In this document: one piece after another, positions 7,563 through 17,138 of the stretch
How the letters are laid out: each line of letters starts with the position of its first letter
How positions within the stretch are numbered: position 1 is the first letter of the stretch
Origin: Arthrobacter sp. H35-D1
GTDB taxonomy: Bacteria > Actinomycetota > Actinomycetes > Actinomycetales > Micrococcaceae
NCBI RefSeq assembly: GCF_030063185.1
Contig: NZ_JASISP010000008.1
Location: 1-64,000, forward strand
DNA length: 64,000 nt
Direction of reading: 5' to 3'
Position numbers and translations under genes: made by a program
Notes under the pieces: generated by a model
What the model saw: the letters and a program-made list of their open reading frames with translations, nothing else
Databases searched by the model: none
Told to the model about the DNA's origin: nothing

Positions 7563-9056
7563 ATGCAGGTTCAATTCCGGCTCCCGGATCTTGGCGAAGG
7601 CCTCACCGAATCAGAAATCGTCAGTTGGCACGTTTCCGTGGGCGACGCCGTGGAACTCAACCAAGTTATTGCCGAGGTGGAAACCGCAAAAGCGGTGGTG
7701 GAACTACCCTCGCCCTACACCGGCACCGTCAGCGCCATTGCGCACGAACCGGGCACTGTGGTTGAAGTGGGTGAAGTCATCATCGAGTTTGACGTCGCAG
7801 GCGATTCCGGTTCCGCGGAGGATGCCGGCGCCGGCTCCGTCCGAGATGGGGACCCCGCCCGTCCCCAGCCCCGCCCCAACCTCGCAAGCTCGGCGGGGGG
7901 CCCCGGGGACCGTGGCCCCATCGCGGACGCCCGAAGCCGCTCCCGGGTTCCCATCTCGGACTCCGTCGGCGCGGAGCCCGAGACCGACGACGAGCCGAAG
8001 CGGGTGCCCACGCTTGTGGGCTACGGCGCCGATCCGGAATCGTCCGCCAAGCCCGTGCGCAGGGCACGGACAGTGACCGCCGCTGCGCCGGAGCGAAAGG
8101 CGGATGAGGCTCCGGTACAAGCGGACCGGCCTCGGTCCACGCCGCCGGTGCGCAAGCTGGCCCGCGACCTGGGTGTTGGTCTGGAACAGATGACCGGCAC
8201 AGGGGAACGGGGACTGATCACGCGCGACGACGTACTCACTTTTGTCGGCGACCACAACGAAAATGCCGCCGACAACACAGCCGGCGGTTCGGGCGTGGAC
8301 GCGGTGGCGGCTCCGGCGTCGGACGTGAAAGCCCGGGACAACGACGGGGACCTGGCGCGGGAAGTGCGCACCCCCGTCAAGGGCGTGCGCAAGTTCATGG
8401 CGCAGGCAATGGTGGAAAGTGCTTTTACCGCCCCGCATGTCAGCGAATTCCTGACCGTGGACGTCACGGCAGGCATGGACTTTCTAGCGAAGTTGCGCTC
8501 GCAGCCGGAGTTTTCCGCTCTCAAGGTGACCCCGTTGACGCTGGCTGCCAAGGCCGTCACGCTGGCGATTGCCCGGCACCCGGCGCTGAACTCGCACTGG
8601 GACGAGGAAGCCCAAGAGGTGGTGTCGTTCAACTACCTGAACCTCGGCATTGCCGCCGCGACGCCACGGGGACTTGTGGTGCCGAACATCAAGGACACCC
8701 AGGCGTTGGGGCTGCGCGGATTGGCCGTCGCGCTGGGGGAGTTGGCGGAAACGGCAAGGGCAGGGAAAACGGCCCCTGCGGATTTGGCCGGAGGCACGTT
8801 CTCCATCACCAATATCGGGGTGTTCGGCATCGACGCCGGCACGCCCCTGCTGAATCCGGGCGAGGCCGGCATCCTGGCACTGGGAGCCGTGCGCCGCATG
8901 CCGTGGGAACACGAGGGCACCGTGGCGCTGCGACAGGTGATGACGCTGAGTTTGTCCTTTGATCACAGGCTTGTGGACGGCGCCCAAGGCTCCCGTTTCC
9001 TGGCAGATGTGGGAGCGGTCATGGCAGACCCTGCCATGGCACTGGTGCTCGGCTGA
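7563..9056 (+). CDS. bkdC: Dihydrolipoamide acyltransferase E2 of the branched-chain complex
   Basis: A 497-residue protein with the standard E2 order. The lipoyl domain occupies residues 1-80, with the lipoylated lysine at 43 in VETAKAVVE. The peripheral subunit-binding domain starts near residue 191 (STPPVRKLARDLGVGLEQM). The catalytic domain ends with the active site DHRLVDG (His 468, Asp 472). The linker between lipoyl and binding domains is unusually long. Residues about 93-133 are encoded by a palindromic GC-rich element with 16-bp inverted ends, apparently an in-frame insertion. No E3 gene follows; the complex must use a dihydrolipoyl dehydrogenase encoded elsewhere. Confidence 0.92.
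   Translation: MQVQFRLPDLGEGLTESEIVSWHVSVGDAVELNQVIAEVETAKAVVELPSPYTGTVSAIAHEPGTVVEVGEVIIEFDVAGDSGSAEDAGAGSVRDGDPARPQPRPNLASSAGGPGDRGPIADARSRSRVPISDSVGAEPETDDEPKRVPTLVGYGADPESSAKPVRRARTVTAAAPERKADEAPVQADRPRSTPPVRKLARDLGVGLEQMTGTGERGLITRDDVLTFVGDHNENAADNTAGGSGVDAVAAPASDVKARDNDGDLAREVRTPVKGVRKFMAQAMVESAFTAPHVSEFLTVDVTAGMDFLAKLRSQPEFSALKVTPLTLAAKAVTLAIARHPALNSHWDEEAQEVVSFNYLNLGIAAATPRGLVVPNIKDTQALGLRGLAVALGELAETARAGKTAPADLAGGTFSITNIGVFGIDAGTPLLNPGEAGILALGAVRRMPWEHEGTVALRQVMTLSLSFDHRLVDGAQGSRFLADVGAVMADPAMALVLG
7840..7960. repeat. Palindromic element inside bkdC (family A, coding copy)
   Basis: TCCGAGATGGGGACCC (7840-7855) and GGGTTCCCATCTCGGA (7945-7960) form 16-bp inverted ends with one mismatch. 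The 89 bases between contain GCAAGCTCGG, then GGGGCCCC and GTGGCCCCA (7883-7920), aligning with the intergenic family A core at 294-331. It reads through in frame and supplies an Arg/Pro/Gly/Ala-rich stretch to the E2 linker, where extra residues should be tolerated. Confidence 0.7.
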
Positions 9057-9162
9057 AACGCGGCCCCAATGCAACACAAAGACTCTTCAAAAGCTGTCCA
9101 TTCGGACGTATATTTTAAGTGACCCCCACTGTGGGAGCCAACTCATGAGGAGGTTGGTAACA

Positions 9163-9531
9163 ATGAAGAGGTGGAATCGCTGGCAGGACTATGTGGCCGT
9201 GATTGCAGGCCTGTACGCCGCCCTGGCAACACTCTGGACAACACAGCAGGCAAGCTCCATGGTGATGATGATTGGAGTTGGCGTACTGCTGATCATCGCC
9301 GGTGTTTGGAACCTGATGGGCACCGTGCAACCGGTGGCCGAATGGATTCTATTGCTGCTTGGCGCGCTCTTGTTCATCTCGCCGTGGATTGCAGGCTACA
9401 CCGTGCACACCGGAGCAACCTGGACGTCATGGATTGCCGGTGCCATTGCGTTGATTGTTGGGGTTCTTGCCCTGCAGCCAAGCATGCACAAGGGCACGTC
9501 ACATCATCACGGAGGTGCAACGGCCCACTGA
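9163..9531 (+). CDS. SPW-repeat membrane protein
   Basis: A 122-residue protein starting MKRWNRWQDYVAVIAG, with four membrane helices and the motif LLFISPWIAGY that defines SPW repeat proteins. The tail is His-rich (TSHHHGGATAH). AGGAGG nine bases before this ATG makes it the best start; an ATG six codons earlier is open. Function of the family is unknown. It is a monocistronic gene between the bkd operon and a strong terminator. Confidence 0.8.
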   Translation: MKRWNRWQDYVAVIAGLYAALATLWTTQQASSMVMMIGVGVLLIIAGVWNLMGTVQPVAEWILLLLGALLFISPWIAGYTVHTGATWTSWIAGAIALIVGVLALQPSMHKGTSHHHGGATAH

Positions 9532-9609
9532 TGACCCTGCATGAAATTCATTGAAACTGTTCAAGGAGTGGTCGTTCCAGACACAGCCCAAGGGCAGTGC
9601 ATGTGGCTG

Positions 9610-9634
9610 GGAAGCGCCGGAGACCGGCGCTTCC
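9610..9634. terminator. Rho-independent-type hairpin after the SPW gene
   Basis: GGAAGCGCCGG and CCGGCGCTTCC form a perfect 11-bp stem with a 3-base loop, followed by CTTTCGCTTTC. It lies between convergent genes (SPW protein and TetR regulator) and can serve both directions. Confidence 0.75.
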
Positions 9635-9663
9635 CTTTCGCTTTCAATCGCCTTTTCCGATTT

Positions 9664-10266
9664 TCAATCCGGCGGCACGGCCCCAGTCAGCGCCGCCCAC
9701 GCCATCGCTTCGAGCATGGAGGTGGCTGCTGCAGCCGTGCGGCCGTGGATGCGCACGCTGTGCGGGGTCGAGTTGATCAGCCCAAAGACGGCGTGGGCCT
9801 GCAGCCGGCGCAGCGCGGCTTCGCGTTCGGGAAACAACTGCCCGAGCACGTCCACCCAGAGCTCCACATAAGCGCGCTGCAGTGAGCGCACTGCCGTGCT
9901 GTCCTGCTCGCCCAGACTGTCAAAATCCCTGTCCTGCACACGGATGACATCGGGCTGTGCCACGGCGAAATCAACGTGGAAGGCGACCAGCGCGTGCAAG
10001 CAGGCATCGGCGTCGGAAGCGGTTTGGACAACGGCGCGCCCGCCGTCCAGCAGGTCCTCGCTGACCCCCACCAGCAGGGCTCCTAGCAGTGCCTGTTTGC
10101 CATTGAAGTGCCTGTACACGGCCGGACCGCTGACCCCGGCCGCAGCTCCGAGGTCTTCGATGGAGACACCGTTGAAGCCGCGGCGGGCAAAGAGGGACGC
10201 GGCGGAAGCGAGCAGCACCGAGCGGCGCATGGCCTTGGCCTGGGTGCGGGTGGTTGTCGGCTGCAT
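9664..10266 (-). CDS. TetR family regulator of the acyl-CoA carboxylase operon
   Basis: A 200-residue protein from MQPTTTRTQAKAMRRSVLLAS. The N-terminal helix-turn-helix is typical of TetR proteins (FNGVSIEDLGAAAGVSGPAVYRHFNGKQALL). The remainder is an all-helical ligand and dimer domain. Fourteen further upstream codons are open. It diverges from the accD1 operon with an AT-rich operator-like region between them. In M. tuberculosis the matching locus also carries a TetR gene (Rv2506). An acyl-CoA or similar intermediate is the likely effector (inference). Confidence 0.85.
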   Translation of the reverse strand: MQPTTTRTQAKAMRRSVLLASAASLFARRGFNGVSIEDLGAAAGVSGPAVYRHFNGKQALLGALLVGVSEDLLDGGRAVVQTASDADACLHALVAFHVDFAVAQPDVIRVQDRDFDSLGEQDSTAVRSLQRAYVELWVDVLGQLFPEREAALRRLQAHAVFGLINSTPHSVRIHGRTAAAATSMLEAMAWAALTGAVPPD

Positions 10267-10334
10267 GGGACCCTTGCTCCTATTTCCCGTTCGTGTGCTG
10301 GACATCACCGGGAGGACGGACTAACCTGAAATTC

Positions 10335-10367
10335 AGTTAGTAACTATTAACTTAGTTAGTATTAACT
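10335..10367. promoter_or_regulatory. Tandem AGTTA..TAACT operator-like palindromes
   Basis: Two palindromic sites lie back to back in the divergent TetR-accD1 region. The first has AGTTA (10335-10339) paired with TAACT (10347-10351). The second is AGTTAGTATTAACT (10354-10367). The stretch is strikingly AT-rich for this genome. It probably binds the divergent TetR protein and overlaps both promoters. Confidence 0.6.
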
Positions 10368-10400
10368 CAGTGTAGCGGCGATGACGTCAATGAGGGGTCA

Positions 10401-12008
10401 ATGGAGACTTTGCAGAGCCAAGTGGAACCGACCGGAGCGGTCTTTGTCCGCAATGCCGCCCAGCAGCGCGCCTTGGCCGCACAATTGCGTGAAACGTTGC
10501 GCACCACGGCGCTGGGCGGGCCGGAAAAATCCCGTGAACGCCATGTGGCACGCGGCAAGGTGCTCCCGCGGGAACGCGTGGACCGCCTGCTCGATCCGGG
10601 CAGCCCATTCCTTGAAGTCGCACCGTTGGCGGCCCACAAAATGTACGACGGCGCGTCCCCCGGCGCCGGGGTCATCGCCGGCATCGGGCTGGTCCACGGC
10701 CGCCACGTGATGGTGCTGTGCAACGACGCCACCGTCAAGGGCGGAACGTACTACCCGATGACGGTGAAAAAGCACTTGCGCGCGCAGGAAATCGCGTTGG
10801 AAAGCCGTTTGCCCTGCATCTACCTGGTGGACTCCGGCGGCGCGTTCCTGCCCATGCAAGATGAAGTGTTTCCGGACAAGGAGCACTTTGGCCGGATCTT
10901 CTTCAACCAGGCCAAGATGTCCGCGGCCAAGATTCCGCAGATCGCCGCCGTCATGGGCTCCTGCACGGCCGGGGGAGCCTACGTGCCGGCCATGAGCGAT
11001 GAAACGGTCATTGTGCGCAACCAGGGCACTATCTTTCTCGGCGGACCACCGCTGGTGAAGGCCGCCATTGGCGAGATTGTCACGGCGGAGGAACTCGGCG
11101 GCGGCGACGTCCACGCCGGCATCTCCGGCGTGGTGGACCACTTGGCGGAAAATGACGACCACGCCCTGGCGATCATCCGCGACATCGTGGCCACGCTGCC
11201 TCCCAACCCAACCCCCGCGTGGGCTGTGGCGGCGGGCGAACCGCCCGCAGCGGATTCCGCACAACTTTACGGTGCAGTGCCCACGGACCTGAACACCCCC
11301 TACGACTGTCGCGAGATCATCGCCCGGCTGGTGGACGGCAGCAAGTTCCACGAGTTCAAGAAGAACTACGGCACCACGCTTGTCACGGGGTTCGCCACGC
11401 TGCACGGGCACCCCGTGGGCATTGTGGCCAACCAGGGCGTACTGTTCAGCGAATCGGCGTTGAAAGGCGCACACTTCATCGAATTGTGCGACCAGCGCGG
11501 CATCCCGCTCATCTTCCTGCAAAACCTCAGCGGCTTCATGGTCGGGAAGGACTACGAGCACGGCGGCATTGCCAAGCACGGTGCCAAGATGGTCACGGCA
11601 GTTGCCACCGCCCGCGTCCCCAAGCTGACGGTCATTGTGGGCGGATCCTTCGGCGCCGGCAACTACTCCATGTGCGGTCGCGCCTACAGCCCCCGCTTCC
11701 TCTGGACGTGGCCGGCGTCGCGCATCTCCGTCATGGGCGGCAACCAGGCCTCCTCGGTGCTGGCCACCGTCAAGCGCGAGCAGCACGAACGCCGCGGAGA
11801 AGACTGGTCCGTCGCCGCCGAAGACGCCTTCAAGGCCCCCGTCCTGGCCCAGTTTGAAGACCAGGGCAGCCCCTACTACGCCACCGCCCGACTCTGGGAC
11901 GACGGCATCATCGACCCCGCCGACACCCGCACAGTCCTCGGGCTGGCACTGGATGTGTGCGCCAGGACCCCGCTGCCGGAAACCTCCTTCGGCCTCTTTA
12001 GGATGTGA
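10401..12008 (+). CDS. accD1: Acyl-CoA carboxylase carboxyltransferase (beta) subunit, methylcrotonyl-CoA type
   Basis: A 535-residue carboxyltransferase. Conserved blocks include [20 protein letters not shown] near the start, [18 protein letters not shown] in the N-terminal crotonase fold and [19 protein letters not shown] in the C-terminal half; the last is strongly reminiscent of methylcrotonyl-CoA carboxylase beta. It starts at ATG behind TGAGGGG. With the biotin subunit encoded next (4-base overlap) it carboxylates 3-methylcrotonyl-CoA in leucine breakdown. Propionyl- or acetyl-CoA specificity cannot be strictly excluded. Confidence 0.88.
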   Translation: METLQSQVEPTGAVFVRNAAQQRALAAQLRETLRTTALGGPEKSRERHVARGKVLPRERVDRLLDPGSPFLEVAPLAAHKMYDGASPGAGVIAGIGLVHGRHVMVLCNDATVKGGTYYPMTVKKHLRAQEIALESRLPCIYLVDSGGAFLPMQDEVFPDKEHFGRIFFNQAKMSAAKIPQIAAVMGSCTAGGAYVPAMSDETVIVRNQGTIFLGGPPLVKAAIGEIVTAEELGGGDVHAGISGVVDHLAENDDHALAIIRDIVATLPPNPTPAWAVAAGEPPAADSAQLYGAVPTDLNTPYDCREIIARLVDGSKFHEFKKNYGTTLVTGFATLHGHPVGIVANQGVLFSESALKGAHFIELCDQRGIPLIFLQNLSGFMVGKDYEHGGIAKHGAKMVTAVATARVPKLTVIVGGSFGAGNYSMCGRAYSPRFLWTWPASRISVMGGNQASSVLATVKREQHERRGEDWSVAAEDAFKAPVLAQFEDQGSPYYATARLWDDGIIDPADTRTVLGLALDVCARTPLPETSFGLFRM

Positions 12009-14368
12009 GCCCCTTGACGCCACCCTCCACCGCCCCGGATGCAACCCTGTCTGACGCGCCGAAAATCAGCCAGCCACCATCCAGCCAACCGCTTTTTGAC
12101 ACAGTATTGGTGGCCAATCGCGGCGAAATTGCCTGCCGCATCATCTCCACCTTGAAGGTACTGGGCATCCGCTCGGTGGCCGTGTATTCCGAGCCCGACG
12201 CCGGAGCCCGCCACGTGCGCGAAGCCGACGCGGCGCTGTGCATAGGTCCCGCAGCAGCCGCCGAAAGCTACCTGAACATTGCCGCCATTGTTGCCGCCTG
12301 CCGCGAATCCGGTGCCGAGGCCGTGCACCCGGGCTACGGGTTCCTGTCCGAAAACCAAGGGTTTGCGCAGGCGCTCAAGGACGCCGACATCACATTCATC
12401 GGGCCCAACGTCGAGGCTTTGAACGTCATGGGTGACAAGATTCGCTCCAAGAACCACGTGGGAGCCGCCGGGGTTCCGCTGGTGCCCGGAATCGCCAAGC
12501 CTGGCTTGAGCGACGCCGACTTGATCGCAGCCGCGCAGGATATTGGCTTTCCGCTGCTCATCAAGCCGTCCGCCGGGGGTGGCGGCAAGGGCATGCACAA
12601 TGTTTTCTCGGCGCAGGAGCTGCCAGCTGCGCTTGCCACCGCCCGGCGGGTGGCCACCGCTGCCTTTGGCGATGACACGTTGTTCCTTGAACGCCTGGTG
12701 GCCAATCCCCGGCACATTGAAGTGCAGATTCTCGGGGACAACTTTGGGAACATCGTCCACCTGGGCGAGCGCGAATGCTCCCTGCAGCGCCGCCATCAAA
12801 AGGTCATCGAAGAGGCCCCCTCGCCGCTGCTGACAGACATGGCCGACGGCGCTGCCGTCCGGGCCCGGATCGGTGCCGCCGCGTGTGCTGCTGCCGCCAG
12901 CGTGGACTACACCGGAGCCGGGACGGTCGAGTTCCTCGTCTCCAACGACAGGCCCGACGAGTTCTTCTTTATGGAAATGAACACCCGCTTGCAGGTGGAG
13001 CACCCGGTCACCGAAATGGTGGCCCGGGTGGCAGGGGAGCCGCTGGACCTGGTGCAATGGCAGCTGCGCATTGCCGCCGGGGAGCCACTGACTTTCAGCC
13101 AGGACGAGGTCGCCGCCGAAGGCCACGCCATGGAAGCCCGGGTCTACGCCGAAAATCCGGCACAGGGATTCCTGCCTTCTACCGGAACGGTCGTGGTGCT
13201 TGACGAGTCGGTGGCAGGCCGCCCGGGCGTGCGCGTGGACAGTTCCTTGTTGCAGGGGCTGGAAATCTCCGCCGACTACGACCCCATGCTGGCCAAGGTC
13301 ATCGCCTGGGGGACAGACCGGGAGCAGTCGTTGGGGCGCTTGGACGCCGCCCTGCGCGACTACGTGGTGCTGGGCGTGCCCACCAACGTGGAGTACCTCC
13401 GCCTGCTGCTCGCCGACCCCGACGTCCACGCCGGGCGCTTGGATACCACGCTCATTGAACGCAAGCTCCCGGAATTGGCGTTCCGCACCCTGGACGCCGG
13501 CGACTACGCAGCCGCAGCCCTCCTGACACGGGCGTCGGCGGACCGCTCCCCGGCTGCGGACCGGCATTCCCTCGGCGGGGCCCACTGGCGCGAGGGCCCC
13601 GTTGCGGGCTTGCGAGCAATGGGAGCGCCTGGGGACTATCCGACCTTCGGCCGTGAGCGGCCTCTGGTCTCCTTTACGCCGCCTACGGGAACGCCGGCTC
13701 CTCTGCCGGTGTTCCCGTGGTCGCCGGCGGTGGAGACCAGCCCGTGGGGCCGCACCGACGGCTGGCGGCTTGGTGATGCTGCTCCGTGGCGGCTCGCGTT
13801 TGCCGGGGGTGGGCGCACCGGCGTGGTGACGGTCAGCGGGAGCCGGCGTGGGGCAGCTGCGGGAGGGCCCGGCGTCGTACATGTCAGCGGGGAGGAGTTG
13901 GCGGATGACGGCGAGCACACGGCAGCGCTGAGCGTTTCCGGCACCGCCGCAGAACTGGCGTGGGACGGGGAAACACGGCACTACAGGATGGCCCGCAACG
14001 GCGCCGAAGTACTGCTGGGCAGTGGCGGATGGACGGCGTCCGTGCAGTTGCTTGGCCGGGATGCTGCCACGGCACGGATGCTTGCCGGCCTTGAACGCGC
14101 CGATGCGGCTGCCGATCCGCAGGTGCGCAGCCCCATGCCCGGCACCGTGACAATGCTCAATGTCAGCACCGGGGACAAGGTTGAGGCCGGTGCAGTGCTG
14201 CTCGCCGTGGAGGCCATGAAGATGGAGCACCAACTCGTGGCGTCCATCGCCGGGACGGTGCACGTCGGTGTTGCCGTCGGCGCACTGGTCAAGGCCGACC
14301 AGGTGGTGGCCACGATTGTCCAGGAGCTCGCAGATGCACCCCATGAAAAACTTGCCAAGGAATCGTGA
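12005..14368 (+). CDS. accA1: Acyl-CoA carboxylase biotin carboxylase/BCCP (alpha) subunit
   Basis: A 787-residue biotin-dependent carboxylase subunit started by GTG overlapping the accD1 stop. The biotin carboxylase domain ([16 protein letters not shown] near residue 31, ATP loop [11 protein letters not shown], active-site [17 protein letters not shown] and [14 protein letters not shown]) fills the first 480 residues. The C-terminal biotinyl domain carries the biotin lysine 739 in EAMKMEH. The protein is over 100 residues longer than typical family members. Part of the excess is a linker (about residues 520-580) that contains an inverted copy of the palindromic family A core. Confidence 0.9.
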   Translation: MSPLTPPSTAPDATLSDAPKISQPPSSQPLFDTVLVANRGEIACRIISTLKVLGIRSVAVYSEPDAGARHVREADAALCIGPAAAAESYLNIAAIVAACRESGAEAVHPGYGFLSENQGFAQALKDADITFIGPNVEALNVMGDKIRSKNHVGAAGVPLVPGIAKPGLSDADLIAAAQDIGFPLLIKPSAGGGGKGMHNVFSAQELPAALATARRVATAAFGDDTLFLERLVANPRHIEVQILGDNFGNIVHLGERECSLQRRHQKVIEEAPSPLLTDMADGAAVRARIGAAACAAAASVDYTGAGTVEFLVSNDRPDEFFFMEMNTRLQVEHPVTEMVARVAGEPLDLVQWQLRIAAGEPLTFSQDEVAAEGHAMEARVYAENPAQGFLPSTGTVVVLDESVAGRPGVRVDSSLLQGLEISADYDPMLAKVIAWGTDREQSLGRLDAALRDYVVLGVPTNVEYLRLLLADPDVHAGRLDTTLIERKLPELAFRTLDAGDYAAAALLTRASADRSPAADRHSLGGAHWREGPVAGLRAMGAPGDYPTFGRERPLVSFTPPTGTPAPLPVFPWSPAVETSPWGRTDGWRLGDAAPWRLAFAGGGRTGVVTVSGSRRGAAAGGPGVVHVSGEELADDGEHTAALSVSGTAAELAWDGETRHYRMARNGAEVLLGSGGWTASVQLLGRDAATARMLAGLERADAAADPQVRSPMPGTVTMLNVSTGDKVEAGAVLLAVEAMKMEHQLVASIAGTVHVGVAVGALVKADQVVATIVQELADAPHEKLAKES
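13577..13740. repeat. Palindromic element inside accA1 (family A, inverted coding copy)
   Basis: GGGGCCCACTGGCGCGAGGG (13577-13596), then CCCCGTTGCGGGCTTGCGAG (13597-13616), is the reverse complement of the family A core at 294-331 with scattered changes. It is followed by nested stems. CTGGTCTCC (13664-13672) pairs with GGAGACCAG (13732-13740). Inside it, CGGGAACGCCGGC (13686-13698) pairs with GCCGGTGTTCCCG (13705-13717), one mismatch. All of it is read in frame as interdomain linker. Outer ends are not sharply defined. Confidence 0.6.
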
Positions 14369-14379
14369 AAGGAAACAAC

Positions 14380-15543
14380 GTGCCCAACTTTGAACTCAAC
14401 GAGGAGTACCAGGCGCTCAGCGACATGGTCCGCGACTTTGCCGACCGTGTGGTTGCCCCGGTTTCGGCCAAGCACGATGCAGAACACAGCTTCCCGTATG
14501 AGATCGTGGCGCAAATGGGGGAGCTGGGCTTGTTCGGGCTGCCGTTCCCGGAGGAGTTTGGGGGCATGGGCGGGGACTACTTCGCCCTGGCCCTGGCCTT
14601 GGAGCAGCTGGGACGGGTGGACCAGTCGGTCGCCATCACCCTCGAGGCCGGAGTGTCACTCGGCGCCATGCCCGTGCACCGCTTCGGCACACAGCAGCAA
14701 AAGGAGGCATGGCTGCCGCAGCTGACCAGCGGTGCGGCACTGGCGGGCTTTGGTTTGACCGAGCCCGACGCCGGGTCCGACGCCGGGCGCACTTCCACCC
14801 GGGCGCAGCTGCAGGACGGGGAATGGGTCATTGACGGCAACAAGCAGTTCATCACCAACTCCGGAACGAACATCACCACGTTCGTCACAGCGACAGCCGT
14901 GACCGGCACTTCCGAACGCAAGGACGGCTCGGTGAAGAAGGAGATCTCCACCATCATCGTGCCCAACGGCACTCCGGGATTCACAGTGGAGAAGCCCTAC
15001 AACAAGGTGGGTTGGAACGCTTCCGACACGCACCCGCTGACCTTCACCAACGCCCGTGTGCCGGAGGGAAACCTGCTGGGCGAGCGGGGCCGCGGCTACG
15101 CCAACTTCCTGTCCATCCTTGACGAGGGGCGCATTGCCATCGCTGCGCTGGCCACGGGGACCGCGCAGGGGTGCGTGGATGAAGCCGCCCGCTATGCCAA
15201 GGAACGCCACGCCTTTGGTCATAATATTGGCCACTACCAGGGCATCTCCTTCAAAATTGCGCGCATGCAAAGCCGCGCGCATCTGGCCCGGCTGGCCTAC
15301 TACGACGCCGCCTCGCGCATGCTTGCAGGCAAACCCTTCAAGACCGAGGCGGCCATCGCTAAGATGGTCGCAAGCGAGGCGGCCATGGACAACGCCCGGG
15401 ACGCCACGCAGGTTTTTGGCGGCTACGGGTTCATCAACGAGTTCGTCGTGGCCCGCCACTACAGGGATTCAAAGATCTTGGAGGTGGGGGAAGGCACCAC
15501 GGAAGTCCAATTGATGCTCATTGCCCGCGACCTGGGCTTGTAA
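14380..15543 (+). CDS. Acyl-CoA dehydrogenase of the leucine-degradation operon
   Basis: A flavoprotein dehydrogenase of 387 residues from GTG (MPNFELNEEYQALSDMVRDFA). AAAGGAA sits six bases upstream; a GTG five codons earlier overlaps the accA1 stop and is the alternative. The signatures GFGLTEPDAGSDAG and ATQVFGGYGFINEF are typical. A glutamate occurs in the C-terminal EVGEGTTEVQ, the position of the catalytic base in short- and medium-chain enzymes; isovaleryl-CoA dehydrogenases instead use an earlier helix, where this protein reads LDEGRIAIA. By position it corresponds to M. tuberculosis FadE19 and probably oxidises isovaleryl-CoA or a related branched acyl-CoA. Confidence 0.88.
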   Translation: MPNFELNEEYQALSDMVRDFADRVVAPVSAKHDAEHSFPYEIVAQMGELGLFGLPFPEEFGGMGGDYFALALALEQLGRVDQSVAITLEAGVSLGAMPVHRFGTQQQKEAWLPQLTSGAALAGFGLTEPDAGSDAGRTSTRAQLQDGEWVIDGNKQFITNSGTNITTFVTATAVTGTSERKDGSVKKEISTIIVPNGTPGFTVEKPYNKVGWNASDTHPLTFTNARVPEGNLLGERGRGYANFLSILDEGRIAIAALATGTAQGCVDEAARYAKERHAFGHNIGHYQGISFKIARMQSRAHLARLAYYDAASRMLAGKPFKTEAAIAKMVASEAAMDNARDATQVFGGYGFINEFVVARHYRDSKILEVGEGTTEVQLMLIARDLGL

Positions 15544-15567
15544 CCCTTTTTCGAAAGGAACTCCGCC

Positions 15568-16482
15568 ATGATCAACAAAGTAGTTGCCTCACCGGCCGCG
15601 GCCGTCCACGACATCCACGACGGCGCCTCGCTGGCGGTAGGGGGCTTTGGCCTGTGCGGCATCCCCGTGGCCCTCATCCAAGCCCTCCATGACGCCGGCA
15701 CCTCCGGACTGGAAACCGTCTCCAACAATTGCGGCGTCGACGACTGGGGCCTGGGCATCCTGCTGAGCGATGGCCGCATCCGCCGCACCATCTCCTCCTA
15801 CGTGGGGGAGAACAAGGAGTTTGCCCGCCAATTCCTGGCCGGCGAGCTTGAAGTCGAGCTCACCCCGCAGGGCACGCTCGCCGAAAAGCTGCGGGCAGGC
15901 GGAGCCGGCATCCCCGCCTTCTACACGGCCGCCGGAGTGGGCACCCAGGTCAGCGAGGGCGGCCTGCCGCGCAAGTACGACGGCGCCGGGGGCGTTGAGC
16001 TTGCCTCGCCGCCGAAGGAGGTGCGCACCTTTGGCAACGCCGAATTTGTCCTGGAGGAATCCCTGACCCCGGATTTTGCCCTCGTCCATGCATGGAAGGG
16101 CGACGCCCACGGCAACCTGGTGTTCCACGCCACCGCCATGAACTTCAACCCGCTCTGCGCCATGGCAGGGCAGATCACCATCGCCGAAGTGGAGGAACTT
16201 TTTGAACCCGGCGAGCTCGACCCCGAACACATCCACGTGCCGGGCATCTTCGTCCAACGCGTGGTCCATGTCCCGGCCGGCACGCCCGGCAGTGAGAAGC
16301 GCATCGAAAAGCGAACTGTTGCAGGTGGCCAAAGCCCCGATGGGGTGCCGGGAGCACGTGACCCGCTTCCCCAATCTTCGCAAGCTCAGACTGGGCCCCT
16401 CAGCGGGACACTTTCGGGCGTCCGCGAAGCGGGCGGGCACCCCATCGGGGCGACGGCCACTGCAACCGGACAGGAGGCATGA
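15568..16482 (+). CDS. scoA: 3-oxoacid CoA-transferase subunit A with repeat-encoded C-terminal extension
   Basis: The first 250 residues are a standard CoA-transferase A chain: [49 protein letters not shown] and RIEKRTV near the normal end. ATG follows AAAGGAA. Residues from about 256 to 295 of 304 are encoded by a 116-bp palindromic element with perfect 15-bp inverted ends, so the natural C-terminus has apparently been replaced or lengthened. With subunit B it moves CoA between succinyl-CoA and acetoacetate (or a related acid), the last step of ketogenic leucine catabolism. Confidence 0.88.
   Translation: MINKVVASPAAAVHDIHDGASLAVGGFGLCGIPVALIQALHDAGTSGLETVSNNCGVDDWGLGILLSDGRIRRTISSYVGENKEFARQFLAGELEVELTPQGTLAEKLRAGGAGIPAFYTAAGVGTQVSEGGLPRKYDGAGGVELASPPKEVRTFGNAEFVLEESLTPDFALVHAWKGDAHGNLVFHATAMNFNPLCAMAGQITIAEVEELFEPGELDPEHIHVPGIFVQRVVHVPAGTPGSEKRIEKRTVAGGQSPDGVPGARDPLPQSSQAQTGPLSGTLSGVREAGGHPIGATATATGQEA
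16335..16450. repeat. Palindromic element inside scoA (family A, coding copy)
   Basis: CCCCGATGGGGTGCC (16335-16349) and GGCACCCCATCGGGG (16436-16450) are perfect 15-bp inverted ends. A second nested stem, CCCGCTTC (16362-16369) with GAAGCGGG (16426-16433), lies inside. The centre contains TCGCAAGCTCAGACTGGGCC (16378-16397), related to the GCAAGCTC..GGGGCCC core of the other copies. It is read in frame and ends nine codons before the scoA stop. Confidence 0.72.
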
Positions 16483-17138
16483 CCATGACACTGACACGGA
16501 ATGAACTGGCCGCACGGGTGGCACGGGAACTGCGCAACGGGCAGTACGTGAACCTGGGGATCGGCATGCCCACCCTGATTCCCAACTTCATCCCCGACAC
16601 GGTGGAGGTGGTGCTGCATTCGGAGAACGGGATCTTGGGGACAGGACCCTACCCGGCCGAGGCCGACGTCGACCCCGACCTGATCAATGCCGGAAAGGAA
16701 ACCGTCACCGTCAACAAGGGGGCGGCGTTTTTTGATTCGGCCACCTCGTTCGGGATGGTGCGCGGGGGCCACGTTGATGTGGCGGTGCTCGGTGCCATGC
16801 AGGTTGCAGCGAACGGCGACCTGGCGAACTGGATGATTCCCGGCAAGATGGTCAAGGGCATGGGCGGGGCCATGGACCTGGTGTTCGGTGCCAAGAAGCT
16901 GATCGTCATGATGGAACACGTGGACAAATACGGCAACCCCAAAATTCTTACAGAATGCACGCTGCCCTTGACAGGGAAGGGATGCGTGGATTTGATTGTC
17001 ACGGACTTGGCGGTGATCGAAGTGACCCCCGACGGCCTGGTCTTGAAGGAACTGGCACCGGACGTCAGCGTGGAAGAAATTGTGGCAGCAACGGGTGCGC
17101 CGCTGAACTTGGAGATGCATGACTTGGACAACGTATGA
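16479..17138 (+). CDS. scoB: 3-oxoacid CoA-transferase subunit B
   Basis: A 219-residue B chain. The catalytic glutamate that forms the CoA thioester is E49 in [11 protein letters not shown], and the family blocks [25 protein letters not shown] and [12 protein letters not shown] are present. The ATG overlaps the scoA stop as ATGA, coupling the two subunits. A start two codons later is equally open. It completes the heteromeric transferase encoded with scoA. Confidence 0.92.
   Translation: MTMTLTRNELAARVARELRNGQYVNLGIGMPTLIPNFIPDTVEVVLHSENGILGTGPYPAEADVDPDLINAGKETVTVNKGAAFFDSATSFGMVRGGHVDVAVLGAMQVAANGDLANWMIPGKMVKGMGGAMDLVFGAKKLIVMMEHVDKYGNPKILTECTLPLTGKGCVDLIVTDLAVIEVTPDGLVLKELAPDVSVEEIVAATGAPLNLEMHDLDNV

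Noticed and set aside
10398-12044. Reverse-strand ORF opposite accD1 (548 codons)
   Set aside because: Same reason: His/Gly/Asp-rich composition typical of antisense GC-rich frames, and the forward strand encodes a clear carboxyltransferase.
11876-14344. Long reverse-strand ORF opposite accA1 (822 codons)
   Set aside because: It is the antisense shadow of a strongly recognised carboxylase gene in high-GC DNA, where antisense frames often stay open. The translation has no recognisable domain.
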